DNA from: G020348385 sp964580235
Lineage (GTDB): Bacteria; Acidobacteriota; Aminicenantia; Aminicenantales; Aminicenantaceae
NCBI GenBank assembly: GCA_964580235.1
Contig: CAZOJY010000031.1
Coordinates: 1-29,860 of the forward strand
Length of the DNA: 29,860 nt
Direction of reading: 5' to 3'
The notes below the pieces were generated by a model that made no database searches, was not told the origin of the DNA, and saw only the letters and a list, made by a program, of their open reading frames with translations. Below are positions 18,867-27,807 of this stretch, one piece after another (position 1 is the stretch's first letter; each line of letters begins with the position of its first letter). The translations under genes and the position numbers were made by a program.

Positions 18867-19874
18867 TTAGAGCAACTCAGCTTTATATTGCTTATACCAG
18901 CCTATTGTTTCATCTATGGTGTTAAACAGACTGTATTTTGCACTAAATCCAAGATCTTGCTGAATTTTAGTAGATGAAAAAAAGAATGGATTAGCAAGCT
19001 TATTCAGTGTTTCAGAGTTGAAGGGCAAAGATCTCCTGATTATATGGCCACCTAAATCTCCAAGCCATGCAAGACCTTTGGCAATGCTAATCGGAACATG
19101 GAATGATAGAGTCCTTTTCCCTAAGCTTTCAGCGATTGTCTCATACAGTTCCCTAACTGTGTAATCAATACCATCTGTCACTATATAAACCTTATCAACT
19201 TCCTCTTCTCGTCCGGCAGCTGCTATTGCTGCATCCACAGCATTCCCCACATATACCATGCTTCTTTTATTTTCCCCTTTACCCATAAGGACAAAGCGGC
19301 TCCTGTCGATAGAATCAATCACTTTGAAGATATTTCCCTTATTTCCAGGACCATAAACAAGAGGAAGGCGAATAGAAGTTGTCTTGAAACCATATTTTTT
19401 CCCATATTCTTCAACGAGTTTTTCAGCTAAAAGCTTAGTTACACCATAGGGAGTTGTGGGATGAGGAATACAGGTTTCATCTAAAATATATTCACTTACT
19501 TCGGCCATAGTCTTCACACTGCTAAAAAAGACAAAGTGCCTAATCTTGGATTCGATACAAGAATTCAAAACATTTCTGGTTCCCTCAACATTTATTTTGA
19601 AAAAATCTTCTGTGTTTTCTTTTGCATTCGAAAAATCATGTGTTTTCCCAATCAGGTGAAAAACAACTTCCACATCTTTCACTGCTTTTTTTACCAATTC
19701 ATTATCAAAAATCTCACCTTCAAATATATTTGCTTTACTCACAAGTCTTAATTTATCGCTTTTTTTGTCTAAGACATTAACCCGGATTCCAATCGTTTCT
19801 AACCTGCGAACCAGATGTAGACCTATAAAACCATTTGCCCCTGTTACTAGCGCAGAGGAAAAAAAATTATTCAT
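18867..19874 (-). CDS. SDR-family nucleotide-sugar reductase/epimerase (WbpV/WbpK-like)
   Basis: This is an extended short-chain dehydrogenase of 335 residues. The NAD(P)-binding motif is TGANGFIG (11-18), the catalytic serine region is FFSSVKT (116-122), and the YxxxK pair is Y143/K147. The segment PLVYGPGNKGN is typical of the branch containing WbpV/WbpK, which reduce the 4-keto sugar made by WbpM-type dehydratases to UDP-QuiNAc or UDP-FucNAc. The next genes are WbpL-like and WbpM-like, supporting that role. It overlaps the kinase gene upstream by 8 bp. A UDP-glucose 4-epimerase or another 4-keto reductase cannot be excluded. A hairpin and a repeat island follow the stop. Confidence 0.85.
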   Translation of the reverse strand: MNNFFSSALVTGANGFIGLHLVRRLETIGIRVNVLDKKSDKLRLVSKANIFEGEIFDNELVKKAVKDVEVVFHLIGKTHDFSNAKENTEDFFKINVEGTRNVLNSCIESKIRHFVFFSSVKTMAEVSEYILDETCIPHPTTPYGVTKLLAEKLVEEYGKKYGFKTTSIRLPLVYGPGNKGNIFKVIDSIDRSRFVLMGKGENKRSMVYVGNAVDAAIAAAGREEEVDKVYIVTDGIDYTVRELYETIAESLGKRTLSFHVPISIAKGLAWLGDLGGHIIRRSLPFNSETLNKLANPFFFSSTKIQQDLGFSAKYSLFNTIDETIGWYKQYKAELL

Positions 19875-20835
19875 AGAATATGACTTTTGTCCCTTCTTTA
19901 TCCAATTTGAATGGTAAAACTCGGCAACCCAATTTTTTCTTTAAATTTTTATGATCTTTCGAATAAAGCAACAAGAATCCATTCCCTCCTGCTCCAAGAA
20001 GTTTTCCTCCTATTGCTCCATTTTCCAAGGCTTTACTGTAAGCAGCATCAACACATCCACTCGAAATTCCTGATGCTAACTTCTTTTTGTACAGCCACCC
20101 CTTATGAAGCAAGGCTCCCATTTCGTCAATTTTTCTTCTATACAGAATATTCTTCAGTTCATCAGCCAGAGCAACTATTTTTTTTAATTTCTCAACCTTG
20201 TCATCCTGAGCCATGTTCTTTTTTTGTTCAGACAGAATATCGCCTGTCCTTCTGGTTCCCCCGATATAATACAAATAAAGATTATTTTCCAGCCTATTCC
20301 TCAATGAGTCTGTTAGGAATATCGGACTTACATTCACTGTCTCATCTTTATTAAACCTGATGTAATTGATATTGCCGCAGGCAACCGCATACTGGTCTTG
20401 TTTCCCAATAGGCTCGCGAAGAATTTCTATCTCAATCTCGCATGCCTCTCTTGCCAATCTCTCTTTGGGAACAATCACCCCCTTATACGTGTATAGCGCA
20501 CTCAGAAGACCTATGGTGAAGGCACTAGAAGAACCAAGCCCTGTGCCAGAGGGTATATCTGCAAAACTCGCTATCTCGATACCCCTCTCAATACGTACCC
20601 TTTTCAAGCATTCTCTTACTATCGGATGCTTAATCGCATCAATACTTTCTACATCCTCTGTCTTAGAATATTTAATTCTGATCTTGTCATGAAAATACGG
20701 ATGAATAACAATATACATGTACTTTTTAATAGCTGCACTGACAACAGCCCCATAACCGTTTTTTGAGTAGAAATCCTTTAGATCGCTTCCGCCTCCTGCA
20801 AAACTCGTCCTAAAAGGTGTACGTGTAACAATCAT
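19867..20835 (-). CDS. hddA: D-glycero-D-manno-heptose 7-phosphate kinase (GHMP kinase, HddA-like)
   Basis: This GHMP-family kinase phosphorylates C1 of heptose 7-phosphate in the GDP-heptose pathway. Motifs are TPFRTSFAGGGSDL at 6-19, the ATP-binding IPSGTGLGSSSA at 94-105, and the C-terminal GGKLLGAGGNGF at 276-287. The length (322 residues) is normal for HddA. Function is supported by the upstream gene, which fuses the next two enzymes of the same route. A fucose kinase-like GHMP member is the main alternative, but the context favours heptose. The stop overlaps the SDR start by 8 bp, and the start is 22 bp after the guanylyltransferase-phosphatase gene. Confidence 0.88.
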   Translation of the reverse strand: MIVTRTPFRTSFAGGGSDLKDFYSKNGYGAVVSAAIKKYMYIVIHPYFHDKIRIKYSKTEDVESIDAIKHPIVRECLKRVRIERGIEIASFADIPSGTGLGSSSAFTIGLLSALYTYKGVIVPKERLAREACEIEIEILREPIGKQDQYAVACGNINYIRFNKDETVNVSPIFLTDSLRNRLENNLYLYYIGGTRRTGDILSEQKKNMAQDDKVEKLKKIVALADELKNILYRRKIDEMGALLHKGWLYKKKLASGISSGCVDAAYSKALENGAIGGKLLGAGGNGFLLLYSKDHKNLKKKLGCRVLPFKLDKEGTKVIFYE

Positions 20836-20857
20836 TAAATATCTCTATGAGTTGAAA

Positions 20858-22150
20858 TCATTCAAAAAGAATAATATTTACTGCATCTTCAATATTGTCA
20901 ACAACGTATTCAGGTGAAACATCAAACTTATTGTCCTTTCCCCCTTCTCCTGTCCTTACTAAAATTGTTTTCATACGCGCGTTTTTCCCTGTTTTTATAT
21001 CTGTCGATGTATCTCCTATGAACCATGACGACTCAATATCAATATTGTATTCTTTAACAGCTCTCTTGATCATTCCAATCTTTGGTTTTCTGCAATCACA
21101 ATCTATCTTAAAAACCTTATTTTCCTCAGGAAAACCTTTATTAGGATGATGCGGACAGAAGTAGATTTCATCGAGATATATTCCTTCTCTGCCAAGCAGA
21201 GTCTCGAGCCTATTATGAATACGGATTATCGCAGAGACATCACAAAGATTTCGTGCTACAACAGGCTGATTTGTAACCAAAATAGATAAAAAATCAGAGT
21301 TATTAATCTTTCTTACTGCAGACGCCGAGAAAGAAAAAAGTTCAAGGTCACTATCTTTATGCAGTAAATTGACCTTTCTTATTAAAGTCCCATCTCGGTC
21401 AATAAAAATCGCAGGTCTTTTGTATTTTTTTGAGTTTCTAAGAACCTTTCCACTTAAAAAATCTTTTTTAATCTTTTCAAGCCTGTCAAAGGTTCCAGCA
21501 TCTTTTATATATTCTGCTGTTTTATATCCATACAATGCAGAAGAATTTCCGAGCATCTTCGGAAAAACATCTTTTTCGAAATTAGAAGGCATTCCTTCAG
21601 GAATATGATTAAGAACGATAGGAGACAGGCAAAAAAAAGCAGCGTTAACAAGGTTTCCGTAATATTGAGGTTTGTTATTCTTTGGCAGGAAGCTAATAAT
21701 CCTGTGATTTTCATCCATCGTCACAAGGTCACTATCATAAGGATGATCATTGGGATGAACAACTAGAGTTCCTACCCCCCCTTTTTCTTTGTGAAAAGAA
21801 GTTAAATCATCAAGTGTAAAATCAAACAATATGTCGCCATATACTACCAAAAAATCATCCTGTATTTTATCCCTCAATACATTCAAACATCCAGACGTTC
21901 CAAGTGGATTTTCCTCTTGAAAATATTCAATACTCACACCAAAGCTCATCCCATCTCCAAAATAATCTTTTATTTGTTGGCCGAGATAACCGATCAATAT
22001 ATAAATATCAGTTATCCCGTACTGTTGTAAGAGATTGATTTGATGCTCCAGAATGGGCTTTCCAGATATCTTAAGCAATGGTTTTGGAATTCGATCAGTT
22101 AGAGGGCCAAGTCTTTCTCCCCTGCCACCAGCTACAATTGCAGCAATCAT
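20858..22150 (-). CDS. Fused D-glycero-D-manno-heptose 1-phosphate guanylyltransferase and heptose-1,7-bisphosphate phosphatase
   Basis: Residues 1-232 are a nucleotidyltransferase: AGGRGERLGPLT (7-18), PKPLLKISGKPIL (22-34) and Asp106 in VVYGDILFD. Residues 245-430 are a HAD phosphatase of the GmhB/histidinol-phosphatase type: FIDRDGTL with nucleophile D251 and acid D253, LVTNQP (291-296), the zinc loop C332-x-H334...C351-x-C353, and GDTSTDI (379-385). Together they would remove the C7 phosphate of heptose 1,7-bisphosphate and couple the product to GTP, giving GDP-D-glycero-alpha-D-manno-heptose in the cytoplasm. The two activities are usually separate proteins (HddC and GmhB). The start overlaps the upstream GT2 stop by 4 bp (ATGA). 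GTP as donor is inferred from pathway context. Confidence 0.9.
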   Translation of the reverse strand: MIAAIVAGGRGERLGPLTDRIPKPLLKISGKPILEHQINLLQQYGITDIYILIGYLGQQIKDYFGDGMSFGVSIEYFQEENPLGTSGCLNVLRDKIQDDFLVVYGDILFDFTLDDLTSFHKEKGGVGTLVVHPNDHPYDSDLVTMDENHRIISFLPKNNKPQYYGNLVNAAFFCLSPIVLNHIPEGMPSNFEKDVFPKMLGNSSALYGYKTAEYIKDAGTFDRLEKIKKDFLSGKVLRNSKKYKRPAIFIDRDGTLIRKVNLLHKDSDLELFSFSASAVRKINNSDFLSILVTNQPVVARNLCDVSAIIRIHNRLETLLGREGIYLDEIYFCPHHPNKGFPEENKVFKIDCDCRKPKIGMIKRAVKEYNIDIESSWFIGDTSTDIKTGKNARMKTILVRTGEGGKDNKFDVSPEYVVDNIEDAVNIILFE

Positions 22151-23280
22151 CTAGCCTTCTCCCAGAGAATATCTGTCTTTTTGAATAAGTTTTTGGTTAA
22201 GGCAATGAATGCAGCAAAATTGACCATGCAGAAATAAAAAGGAATCAAAAAAAGCGAGTTAATCTTGTGATGTGTTTTTTCTAAAATCAAACCTGAAAAG
22301 GCTAAAGAATAGAAGATTAATTGAAGGAAGAAAAAATACACAATGCTGCTGTATAATAAAAACGCATTGCTGACAATGAGAGATATAAGCCATAATGGAG
22401 TTGTATATCTTAGGAATCGATGTGAGAATAACAGGAATGCTGTGAGCAATCTGCCTTTTTTTATCGCTTCACTTAATAAAATTAAGGTGCTTTTGAAATT
22501 CCACGAGGCAAGCCTCACTTTTCTCTTAAACTCCTGGTTTGAATTTTCAGAGGATTCTTCATAAGAAATTGCTTCAGGCTCTATAACAACTCCATACCCA
22601 TTAATTTCAACTCTATTAGAAATCTCAAAATCGTCACCTCTATACCTGTCTATTGGATCATACAATGCTTTTCGTATCGCAAAAATCGATCCATTAACAC
22701 CCCCTGCTAAGGAAAACAGTTTGCTTGCTATTTTTTTTAGGATTAAATCAAATTCCCAATAAGATGTCTCCCCTTTTCCGATCGCTGTATCTTTAGAGTT
22801 AACATATCTTAGTCTTCCGCTTACACATCCGATCCTGTTATCATGAAAATTTCTCACAATCTTCCTTATGGCATCTCTTTCATACATTGCATTTGCATCG
22901 GAAAAAACGATTATATCACCCGTAGCCAAAGGAACTGTTTTGTATAGAGTCGCCCGTTTTCCCTCTCTTTTGTTATAGGCATAAAGAATTATCCCTTTGT
23001 CTTTGTATCCCCTCACTATTTCATTTGTTTTGTCTGTCGATTCAGAAGCGACCATGATTTCAAGTTTATGTTTTGGGTAATCAAGATTTAAGGAATTCTC
23101 CAATTTTTCTTTTATGATGTTTTCCTCATTGTAAGCAGAAATTATTACACTCACATAAGGATATATCTTTTTTTTATTCACCCTTTTCCCAAGCACTGAG
23201 GATAGGAGACAAAGAATAATTGGATATCCAACAAAAGTATATATGAGGATACTCAGGGAGAATATGAAAAGAAGTAACAT
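22147..23280 (-). CDS. Membrane-associated family 2 glycosyltransferase
   Basis: The protein is a processive-type GT-A enzyme flanked by membrane helices. One N-terminal helix (about 1-28) precedes the catalytic domain. Motifs are SVIISAYNEENII (44-56), DAN at 128-130 for metal-UDP binding, DD at 216-217 (acceptor/general-base area), and QEFKRKVRLASW (249-260), resembling the Q/RxxRW element of cellulose/hyaluronan-synthase-like GT2 enzymes. Two or three C-terminal helices (about 285-365) follow. The donor sugar is unknown. It begins 1 bp after the stop of the radical SAM gene and overlaps the heptose fusion gene by 4 bp, so all three are co-translated. Transfer of the GDP-heptose product is possible but unproven. 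Confidence 0.9.
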   Translation of the reverse strand: MLLLFIFSLSILIYTFVGYPIILCLLSSVLGKRVNKKKIYPYVSVIISAYNEENIIKEKLENSLNLDYPKHKLEIMVASESTDKTNEIVRGYKDKGIILYAYNKREGKRATLYKTVPLATGDIIVFSDANAMYERDAIRKIVRNFHDNRIGCVSGRLRYVNSKDTAIGKGETSYWEFDLILKKIASKLFSLAGGVNGSIFAIRKALYDPIDRYRGDDFEISNRVEINGYGVVIEPEAISYEESSENSNQEFKRKVRLASWNFKSTLILLSEAIKKGRLLTAFLLFSHRFLRYTTPLWLISLIVSNAFLLYSSIVYFFFLQLIFYSLAFSGLILEKTHHKINSLFLIPFYFCMVNFAAFIALTKNLFKKTDILWEKAR

Positions 23281-23281
23281 T

Positions 23282-24796
23282 TTATCTTCTGGGACTTAAA
23301 AATTTTACGAATCTTTTTGTAGCTTTGAAGGTTCTCCTTATTTCATGGGGGTGCCGTACCTGTTGAATTAACTTATATAAAATATATTTTGGCCTTAAAT
23401 AATAGCTTCTCCTTGCATAATCACACCACTTTGTTATTTCTTCGGATGTCATGTCAGGCATTTTGAGGACACTGTTGTGACAGCCATCTTCTGTGATGTA
23501 GTTAGAATAATCTTCCGCTGTCAAAAGTCCCTCCCTGGCTGCCCATTCATAATCTTTTGTACCGGGATAGACCATTAAAGGGAAAAATTGCATTGTATCA
23601 TCCATGAGACTAAGAGAAAGTCTTAGGCTTTCCTTAAGGGTCTCTTTTGTTTCCCCTCTATTTCCTGCCATAAAGCATCCGTGAACAAGCAGGCCAGCCT
23701 TTCTTGTATTTTTAGAAAATTCAAGAATCATTCGACCTTTTATTCTTTTATTAATATTTTTTAGAATATTTTCATTAGCGCTTTCATAGCCAACCGTAAC
23801 AAGCACACAGCCAGCCTTTCGCATCCATTGCATAGTCTCGTATTTCAAATCCACCCGGACATTACAATACCATTTGATTTTGATGTCTCTCCTTATGAGT
23901 TCCTCACAAAATTCAACAACCCGCCGCTGATTTCCCGTGAATGTATCATCCTCGATTCCGATTTCCCGGACTTCTGGCATATTCTCCATGATCCACTCAA
24001 ATTCATCAGCTATATTTTGGGGTGAGCGCATTCTGTACTTCCACCCATGAATAGTCTGAGGGTATACACAGAAAGTACACCTTGCAATGCAACCTCTTGC
24101 TGTCATTATCTGAACTTCTGGATAGTCACTGGCAGCAAAGAAATACTTTTTCGTATCCAGATGTTTCTTGTAGACTTCACTTACAAAAGGAAGTTCATCA
24201 AGGTTTTGGATGAAATCTCTTCTTTTATTAACGCAAACTCTATCCCCGCATCTATAGGCAAGCCCATCTATTAAGCTCAGTATATTATTCCTGTATTGGT
24301 TGTCTGTTTGAATAAGGGAGGGATCAGCCTCTGAAAGGTTCCTGGCAAGCTCCTTCAAAGTGTAATCAGCTTCGCCAACTGTAACTGCATCAAATCCCTC
24401 AGAAAACTCCAGGTCACCATTATTTAATTGTAATGTCTCTTCTGGCAGCGCAGTAGGATGCGTTCCCATTAACACAACGAAACAGTCCGGCCGTATTTTT
24501 TTTATTTCTGATGCTGTTTTTACATCACTGTATATGCTCGGAGTACTCGTATCGATCACAGATAATTCAGGTCTAAATTCCGCAGCAAGTTGGAGTGTCC
24601 TTTCAAGATTATACTCATAAGCACAACTGTCGATGAGTTTTACCTCATGGCCAGCATCCTCCAATGCCCCGGCTGCATAACAAAGCCATATTGGATAATA
24701 AATCGTACCACTCTTGCATATAGCTGGACTTCTTGATGTCCTAGAGAAACGGCCGTATTCTGTTTTAAATGGCGGATTAAGACAAAGGATTTTCAT
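23282..24796 (-). CDS. B12-binding-domain radical SAM protein (first of two paralogues)
   Basis: The N-terminal ~150 residues form a Rossmann-like cobalamin-binding-type domain (YPIWLCYAAGALEDAGHEV at 34-52; LMGTHPTALPEETL at 109-122). It lacks the DxHxxG motif, as do many class-B radical SAM proteins. The radical SAM domain has the Cx3Cx2C cluster C236-C240-C243 (RGCIARCTFC), which binds the [4Fe-4S] cluster that cleaves S-adenosylmethionine. Such enzymes commonly methylate unactivated carbons or modify lipids, sugars or cofactors. In this position a tailoring role on the glycan or its lipid carrier is plausible, but the reaction cannot be read from sequence. It shares architecture and a C-terminal YxLRPKYILYK segment with the protein at 27808-29253. 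The stop is 1 bp before the GT2 start. Confidence 0.88.
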   Translation of the reverse strand: MKILCLNPPFKTEYGRFSRTSRSPAICKSGTIYYPIWLCYAAGALEDAGHEVKLIDSCAYEYNLERTLQLAAEFRPELSVIDTSTPSIYSDVKTASEIKKIRPDCFVVLMGTHPTALPEETLQLNNGDLEFSEGFDAVTVGEADYTLKELARNLSEADPSLIQTDNQYRNNILSLIDGLAYRCGDRVCVNKRRDFIQNLDELPFVSEVYKKHLDTKKYFFAASDYPEVQIMTARGCIARCTFCVYPQTIHGWKYRMRSPQNIADEFEWIMENMPEVREIGIEDDTFTGNQRRVVEFCEELIRRDIKIKWYCNVRVDLKYETMQWMRKAGCVLVTVGYESANENILKNINKRIKGRMILEFSKNTRKAGLLVHGCFMAGNRGETKETLKESLRLSLSLMDDTMQFFPLMVYPGTKDYEWAAREGLLTAEDYSNYITEDGCHNSVLKMPDMTSEEITKWCDYARRSYYLRPKYILYKLIQQVRHPHEIRRTFKATKRFVKFLSPRR

Positions 24797-24916
24797 GTTT
24801 CATTTATTCCAATTATTTCATAAATAGGAAGTTATTATTGGTTATTGCTGAGGAGGTGAAAACGCTGACCTGTTTTCATCAAAGCTTGATATTTCAAAGC
24901 ACCTCGTCTAATAATG

Positions 24917-25417
24917 TCAATCATTAACTTTGTACCAAACAATCCCTATTATTTCACGCAATGCTATAGAAAATTTGTGAAGCTTAGAAGAATGAGGCAA
25001 AAAAGTAAAAGGAGACAATGGTGTTGAAGAAAATAAATAGTCTGATTGGAGAGGCACCACATCGGGAAAATATTTCCTGAATTCCTTTTCACATCGCTGC
25101 ATGTGATAGGAGGATGTGACAAGTCCGATTCTCAACTTCTTGTTGTTAAACATTTTATTTAACTCTTGGGCATGCTCTCTTGTATTTCTAGATTTTAGCT
25201 CAAGAATTATGTTCTGTTCTAGGATTCCAAGTCTTAATGCAGCGTTATGCATAATCTGGGCTTCTGCTAATTGACCCTTCCCATTGCCAGCACATATAAG
25301 ATAATCAGCTCTATTTTCTTTAAAAGCCTGGACCGCAGAGAGAAGACGAGCTGCAGTTTGGTTTGTGGGACCAGTTTTCTTGGAAAATTTATTGTAATAT
25401 GTGCCTCCCCCCATCAC
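24917..25417 (-). CDS. DUF218 (YdcF/ElyC/SanA-like) protein, main body of a frameshifted gene
   Basis: This frame encodes the DUF218 fold: GGGTYY at its start, ICAGNGKGQLAEAQIMHNAALRLG, SRNTREHAQE and LVTSSYHMQRCEKEF, matching the family's GG, E-A and S-YHxxR segments. YdcF/ElyC/SanA proteins are envelope proteins linked to peptidoglycan or undecaprenyl-phosphate sugar metabolism. The GTG at 25417 falls within the first beta-strand and is not a believable start. The same frame stays open to 25630 and encodes a membrane helix (LFLVVSFFVLYVTSI) and LDIIVV directly before GGGTYY. It has no ATG, GTG or TTG in that extension. The true start lies in another frame at 25668, so the gene carries a one-base shift near 25565-25570. 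Repaired length is about 250 residues, normal for the family. Confidence 0.8.
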   Translation of the reverse strand: MMGGGTYYNKFSKKTGPTNQTAARLLSAVQAFKENRADYLICAGNGKGQLAEAQIMHNAALRLGILEQNIILELKSRNTREHAQELNKMFNNKKLRIGLVTSSYHMQRCEKEFRKYFPDVVPLQSDYLFSSTPLSPFTFLPHSSKLHKFSIALREIIGIVWYKVND

Positions 25418-25515
25418 TACAATTATATCAAGCTTTCCTACATATTTGCCTTCGCTAACAAGATATTCTTTCGCAAGAAAGTAACATAGACCGTTGGAAA
25501 TTGGAGTTATGCTTG

Positions 25516-25668
25516 TTACATAAAGAACAAAAAATGAAACGACAAGAAATAGTCGCTCCGGTTGTTTTTTCCTTTTCTTATGGAAACTAGCAATCCTACT
25601 GCAATCAAAACCAGAACAAAGATTACAGGGTCAAGAAGTGCCTTCAATAAATTATATGCTATATTCAT
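25516..25668 (-). pseudogene. N-terminal fragment of the frameshifted DUF218 gene
   Basis: The ATG at 25668, preceded by AGAGG, opens a 50-codon frame. It begins MNIAYNLLKALLDPVIFVL, a family-like first membrane helix, and reaches SIRKGK before running into unrelated residues and a stop at 25516. At the run of six A (complement of 25565-25570) the frame reads GGA AAA AAC. One extra A, or a -1 slip at the heptamer A AAA AAC, joins it exactly to the downstream frame (KKQPERLFLVV...). This may be a mutation, a homopolymer sequencing error or true frameshifting. Confidence 0.78.
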
Positions 25669-25734
25669 TTCCTCTTCGCAAAATACTTTATGTCAAGTTT
25701 TAAACATATCAAGATCTGATTCTTATATCATGAT

Positions 25735-27762
25735 TTAGCTTCTTAAAACTTCCAAATAAAGTCGCTCGGTTTCTCTGATTTTATCTTCTATCTTAAAATA
25801 TTTTTCCACCTTTTTTCTTCCTTTCTCACCCATCCTTTTTCTTATTCCAGGATTCTCTATTAAATATCTTATCGCCATGCACAAGGATTCAGTATCTCCA
25901 GGTGGAACAAGTAGGCCAGTGTGGTCATTGTCGATTAATTCGGGAAGTCCTCCCACTCGAGTTGCAACCACAGGCACCCGGGCCGCCATAGATTCAATTG
26001 CTACCATGCCAAATGCTTCTCGCTTAGAAGGGACGGCGACGATATCAATTTTCCTCAAAAGTTCTGGAATGTCATCTCTATATCCCAGAAAACGCACTTC
26101 ATTGTTCAGTCCATTTTCTTTAACATAATTTCGTAAAGCCAATTCTTCTCTGCCAGCACCAATAACTAAACACAGAAACCTTCTTATATTCTGGGCTTTT
26201 AAGCGCTTTATTGCCTCAAAAAGCAATAAGTGGCCTTTTACTTTATCTAATAGCCCAATAATGCCAATCACGATATTTTCTGAGCCAAACTCGCTTTTCC
26301 CATCCGCTGGCCTTGGATGGCTATCTCTTGGGGAAAATTGTGCGATATCAATTCCGTTATAGATGATTTTGATTTTTTTCTTGGCCATCTTTAGATAGGA
26401 CAAGAATATATTTTTCACACATTTTGAAACAGCAACAATCCGGTTCATCATAATGATTTGCCAGATCCCGAGCATTTTCTCTATGGTGCTTTGGCCCAGT
26501 TGATCATGACAATGTGTGACAACCTTCACCCCGCAACATTTTCCAGCAATCGCGCCCAGTATCTTTGATAGATTATCATATGGATGCAAAATAACTAATT
26601 CATGTTTTTTAATAATTTTGATAAGAAGAAAGACACTTCGAATCAAATGATAGGTATAAAGGAAAAGAGCTAAAGGATTTTTCTGTATTGTGTCCCTGAA
26701 GACTGATGTAACGATATCGCTGAATGCAAGTTTTTCAACCTTGACACCAGCACTTTTAAGATCTCTTATAATCTTATTTTCTATAGCGTAAAACACAATA
26801 GGCTCAAAGTCATCTCTATTCAGATGCTTTATCAACAAGAAGAAGTTTTTCTCCCCTCCACCGATATTTCTTGCGCTATGCATCAAAAAGCCGATGCGAT
26901 ACTTGCTATGCTTGAGCGAAAATCTATAGTATAAATACAGTATTCTTATCCTGTTTAAAAAATGCAGGAACTTAAAGGTTATTTTATTTCCCTTCATTCC
27001 CCAATCTTTTAATAGCGCATAGTGCCTCTCAATAAGCATATTGTTGTTTTTTATTGCAAGATACTGATATTTCAGAACACCGACTCTCCATCCTCCACCT
27101 CCTTCTCTATCTCTTTGTAAATGAACACATACTGTATACGGATAGAATAGGATCTTGAATCCTTCTTCGCATGCTCGAAGATAAAAATCGGTTTCTTCTC
27201 TCGCAAAAAAGACTCCATCAAAGCCGATTTGACGGCAGACCTTTGCCTTTCCTAGTGATACGGCATGGAGAAATGGCATTTGTTGAGGTCCTGATAATTT
27301 TATTGAATAATTACCAGACATCAGCCAATAATTCATCAAGGATCCTCGAATTTCATAACAACGTCTTATCGTATATTCGATAGTCTCCCCAATTCTGCTG
27401 TAAAAAATTCTCCCCGCAACAATGTCAGCCCTAGATTCATCCATGCATCGCATTAAAGCATCTATATAATCATTACTCAAATGAACATCATCCTCTCCGA
27501 ACAGAATAAAATTGCCAGTTGCCATATCTATCCCTTCATTTCTGGAGGCTGACACCCCATATACCTTTTCATGTCTTCTAATCTTTATAAAAGAATAATG
27601 TCTTGCCAGTTCTTGTAAATATTCGAAAGTGCCGTCAGTTGAGCCATCGTCAATGAAGATTAGCTCATGCAAATGTTTCTGGCATAAATAGGACTCGATA
27701 ACTTTTACAAGTGTGTGTTTTCTGTTATGAGTGGGGATAACAATGCTAACTGTTTTAACCAT
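25735..27762 (-). CDS. Two-domain glycosyltransferase: GT2 fused to GT4
   Basis: Residues 1-270 are a GT-A family 2 domain: VSIVIPTHNRKHTL (5-18), IFIDDGSTDGT (35-45), EDD at 90-92 as the metal-binding acidic site, and EETD at 189-192. Residues about 288-675 are a GT-B family 4 domain. This starts with a GGGEKNF acceptor-side glycine loop (301-307), followed by VAVSKCVKNIF, IIYNGID (466-472), IGIIGLLDKVKGH, and the donor-site Ex7E motif E582/E590 in PSKREAFGMVAIESMAA. Both catalytic centres look intact, so one polypeptide should add two sugars. No membrane segments are evident, so it should work at the cytoplasmic face. The ATG at 27762 lacks a clear ribosome-binding site; the gene is 45 bp after a radical SAM gene. 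Confidence 0.92.
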   Translation of the reverse strand: MVKTVSIVIPTHNRKHTLVKVIESYLCQKHLHELIFIDDGSTDGTFEYLQELARHYSFIKIRRHEKVYGVSASRNEGIDMATGNFILFGEDDVHLSNDYIDALMRCMDESRADIVAGRIFYSRIGETIEYTIRRCYEIRGSLMNYWLMSGNYSIKLSGPQQMPFLHAVSLGKAKVCRQIGFDGVFFAREETDFYLRACEEGFKILFYPYTVCVHLQRDREGGGGWRVGVLKYQYLAIKNNNMLIERHYALLKDWGMKGNKITFKFLHFLNRIRILYLYYRFSLKHSKYRIGFLMHSARNIGGGEKNFFLLIKHLNRDDFEPIVFYAIENKIIRDLKSAGVKVEKLAFSDIVTSVFRDTIQKNPLALFLYTYHLIRSVFLLIKIIKKHELVILHPYDNLSKILGAIAGKCCGVKVVTHCHDQLGQSTIEKMLGIWQIIMMNRIVAVSKCVKNIFLSYLKMAKKKIKIIYNGIDIAQFSPRDSHPRPADGKSEFGSENIVIGIIGLLDKVKGHLLLFEAIKRLKAQNIRRFLCLVIGAGREELALRNYVKENGLNNEVRFLGYRDDIPELLRKIDIVAVPSKREAFGMVAIESMAARVPVVATRVGGLPELIDNDHTGLLVPPGDTESLCMAIRYLIENPGIRKRMGEKGRKKVEKYFKIEDKIRETERLYLEVLRS

Positions 27763-27807
27763 AATGATTGTTGTGCTAGATTAATAGAGTTGAAAAATAT
27801 TTGCTAT

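Noticed and set aside
24857..24878. Hairpin TGAAAAC/GTTTTCA between the DUF218 gene and a radical SAM gene
   Set aside because: The stem is only 7 bp, low in GC and without a T-run; too weak to call a terminator.
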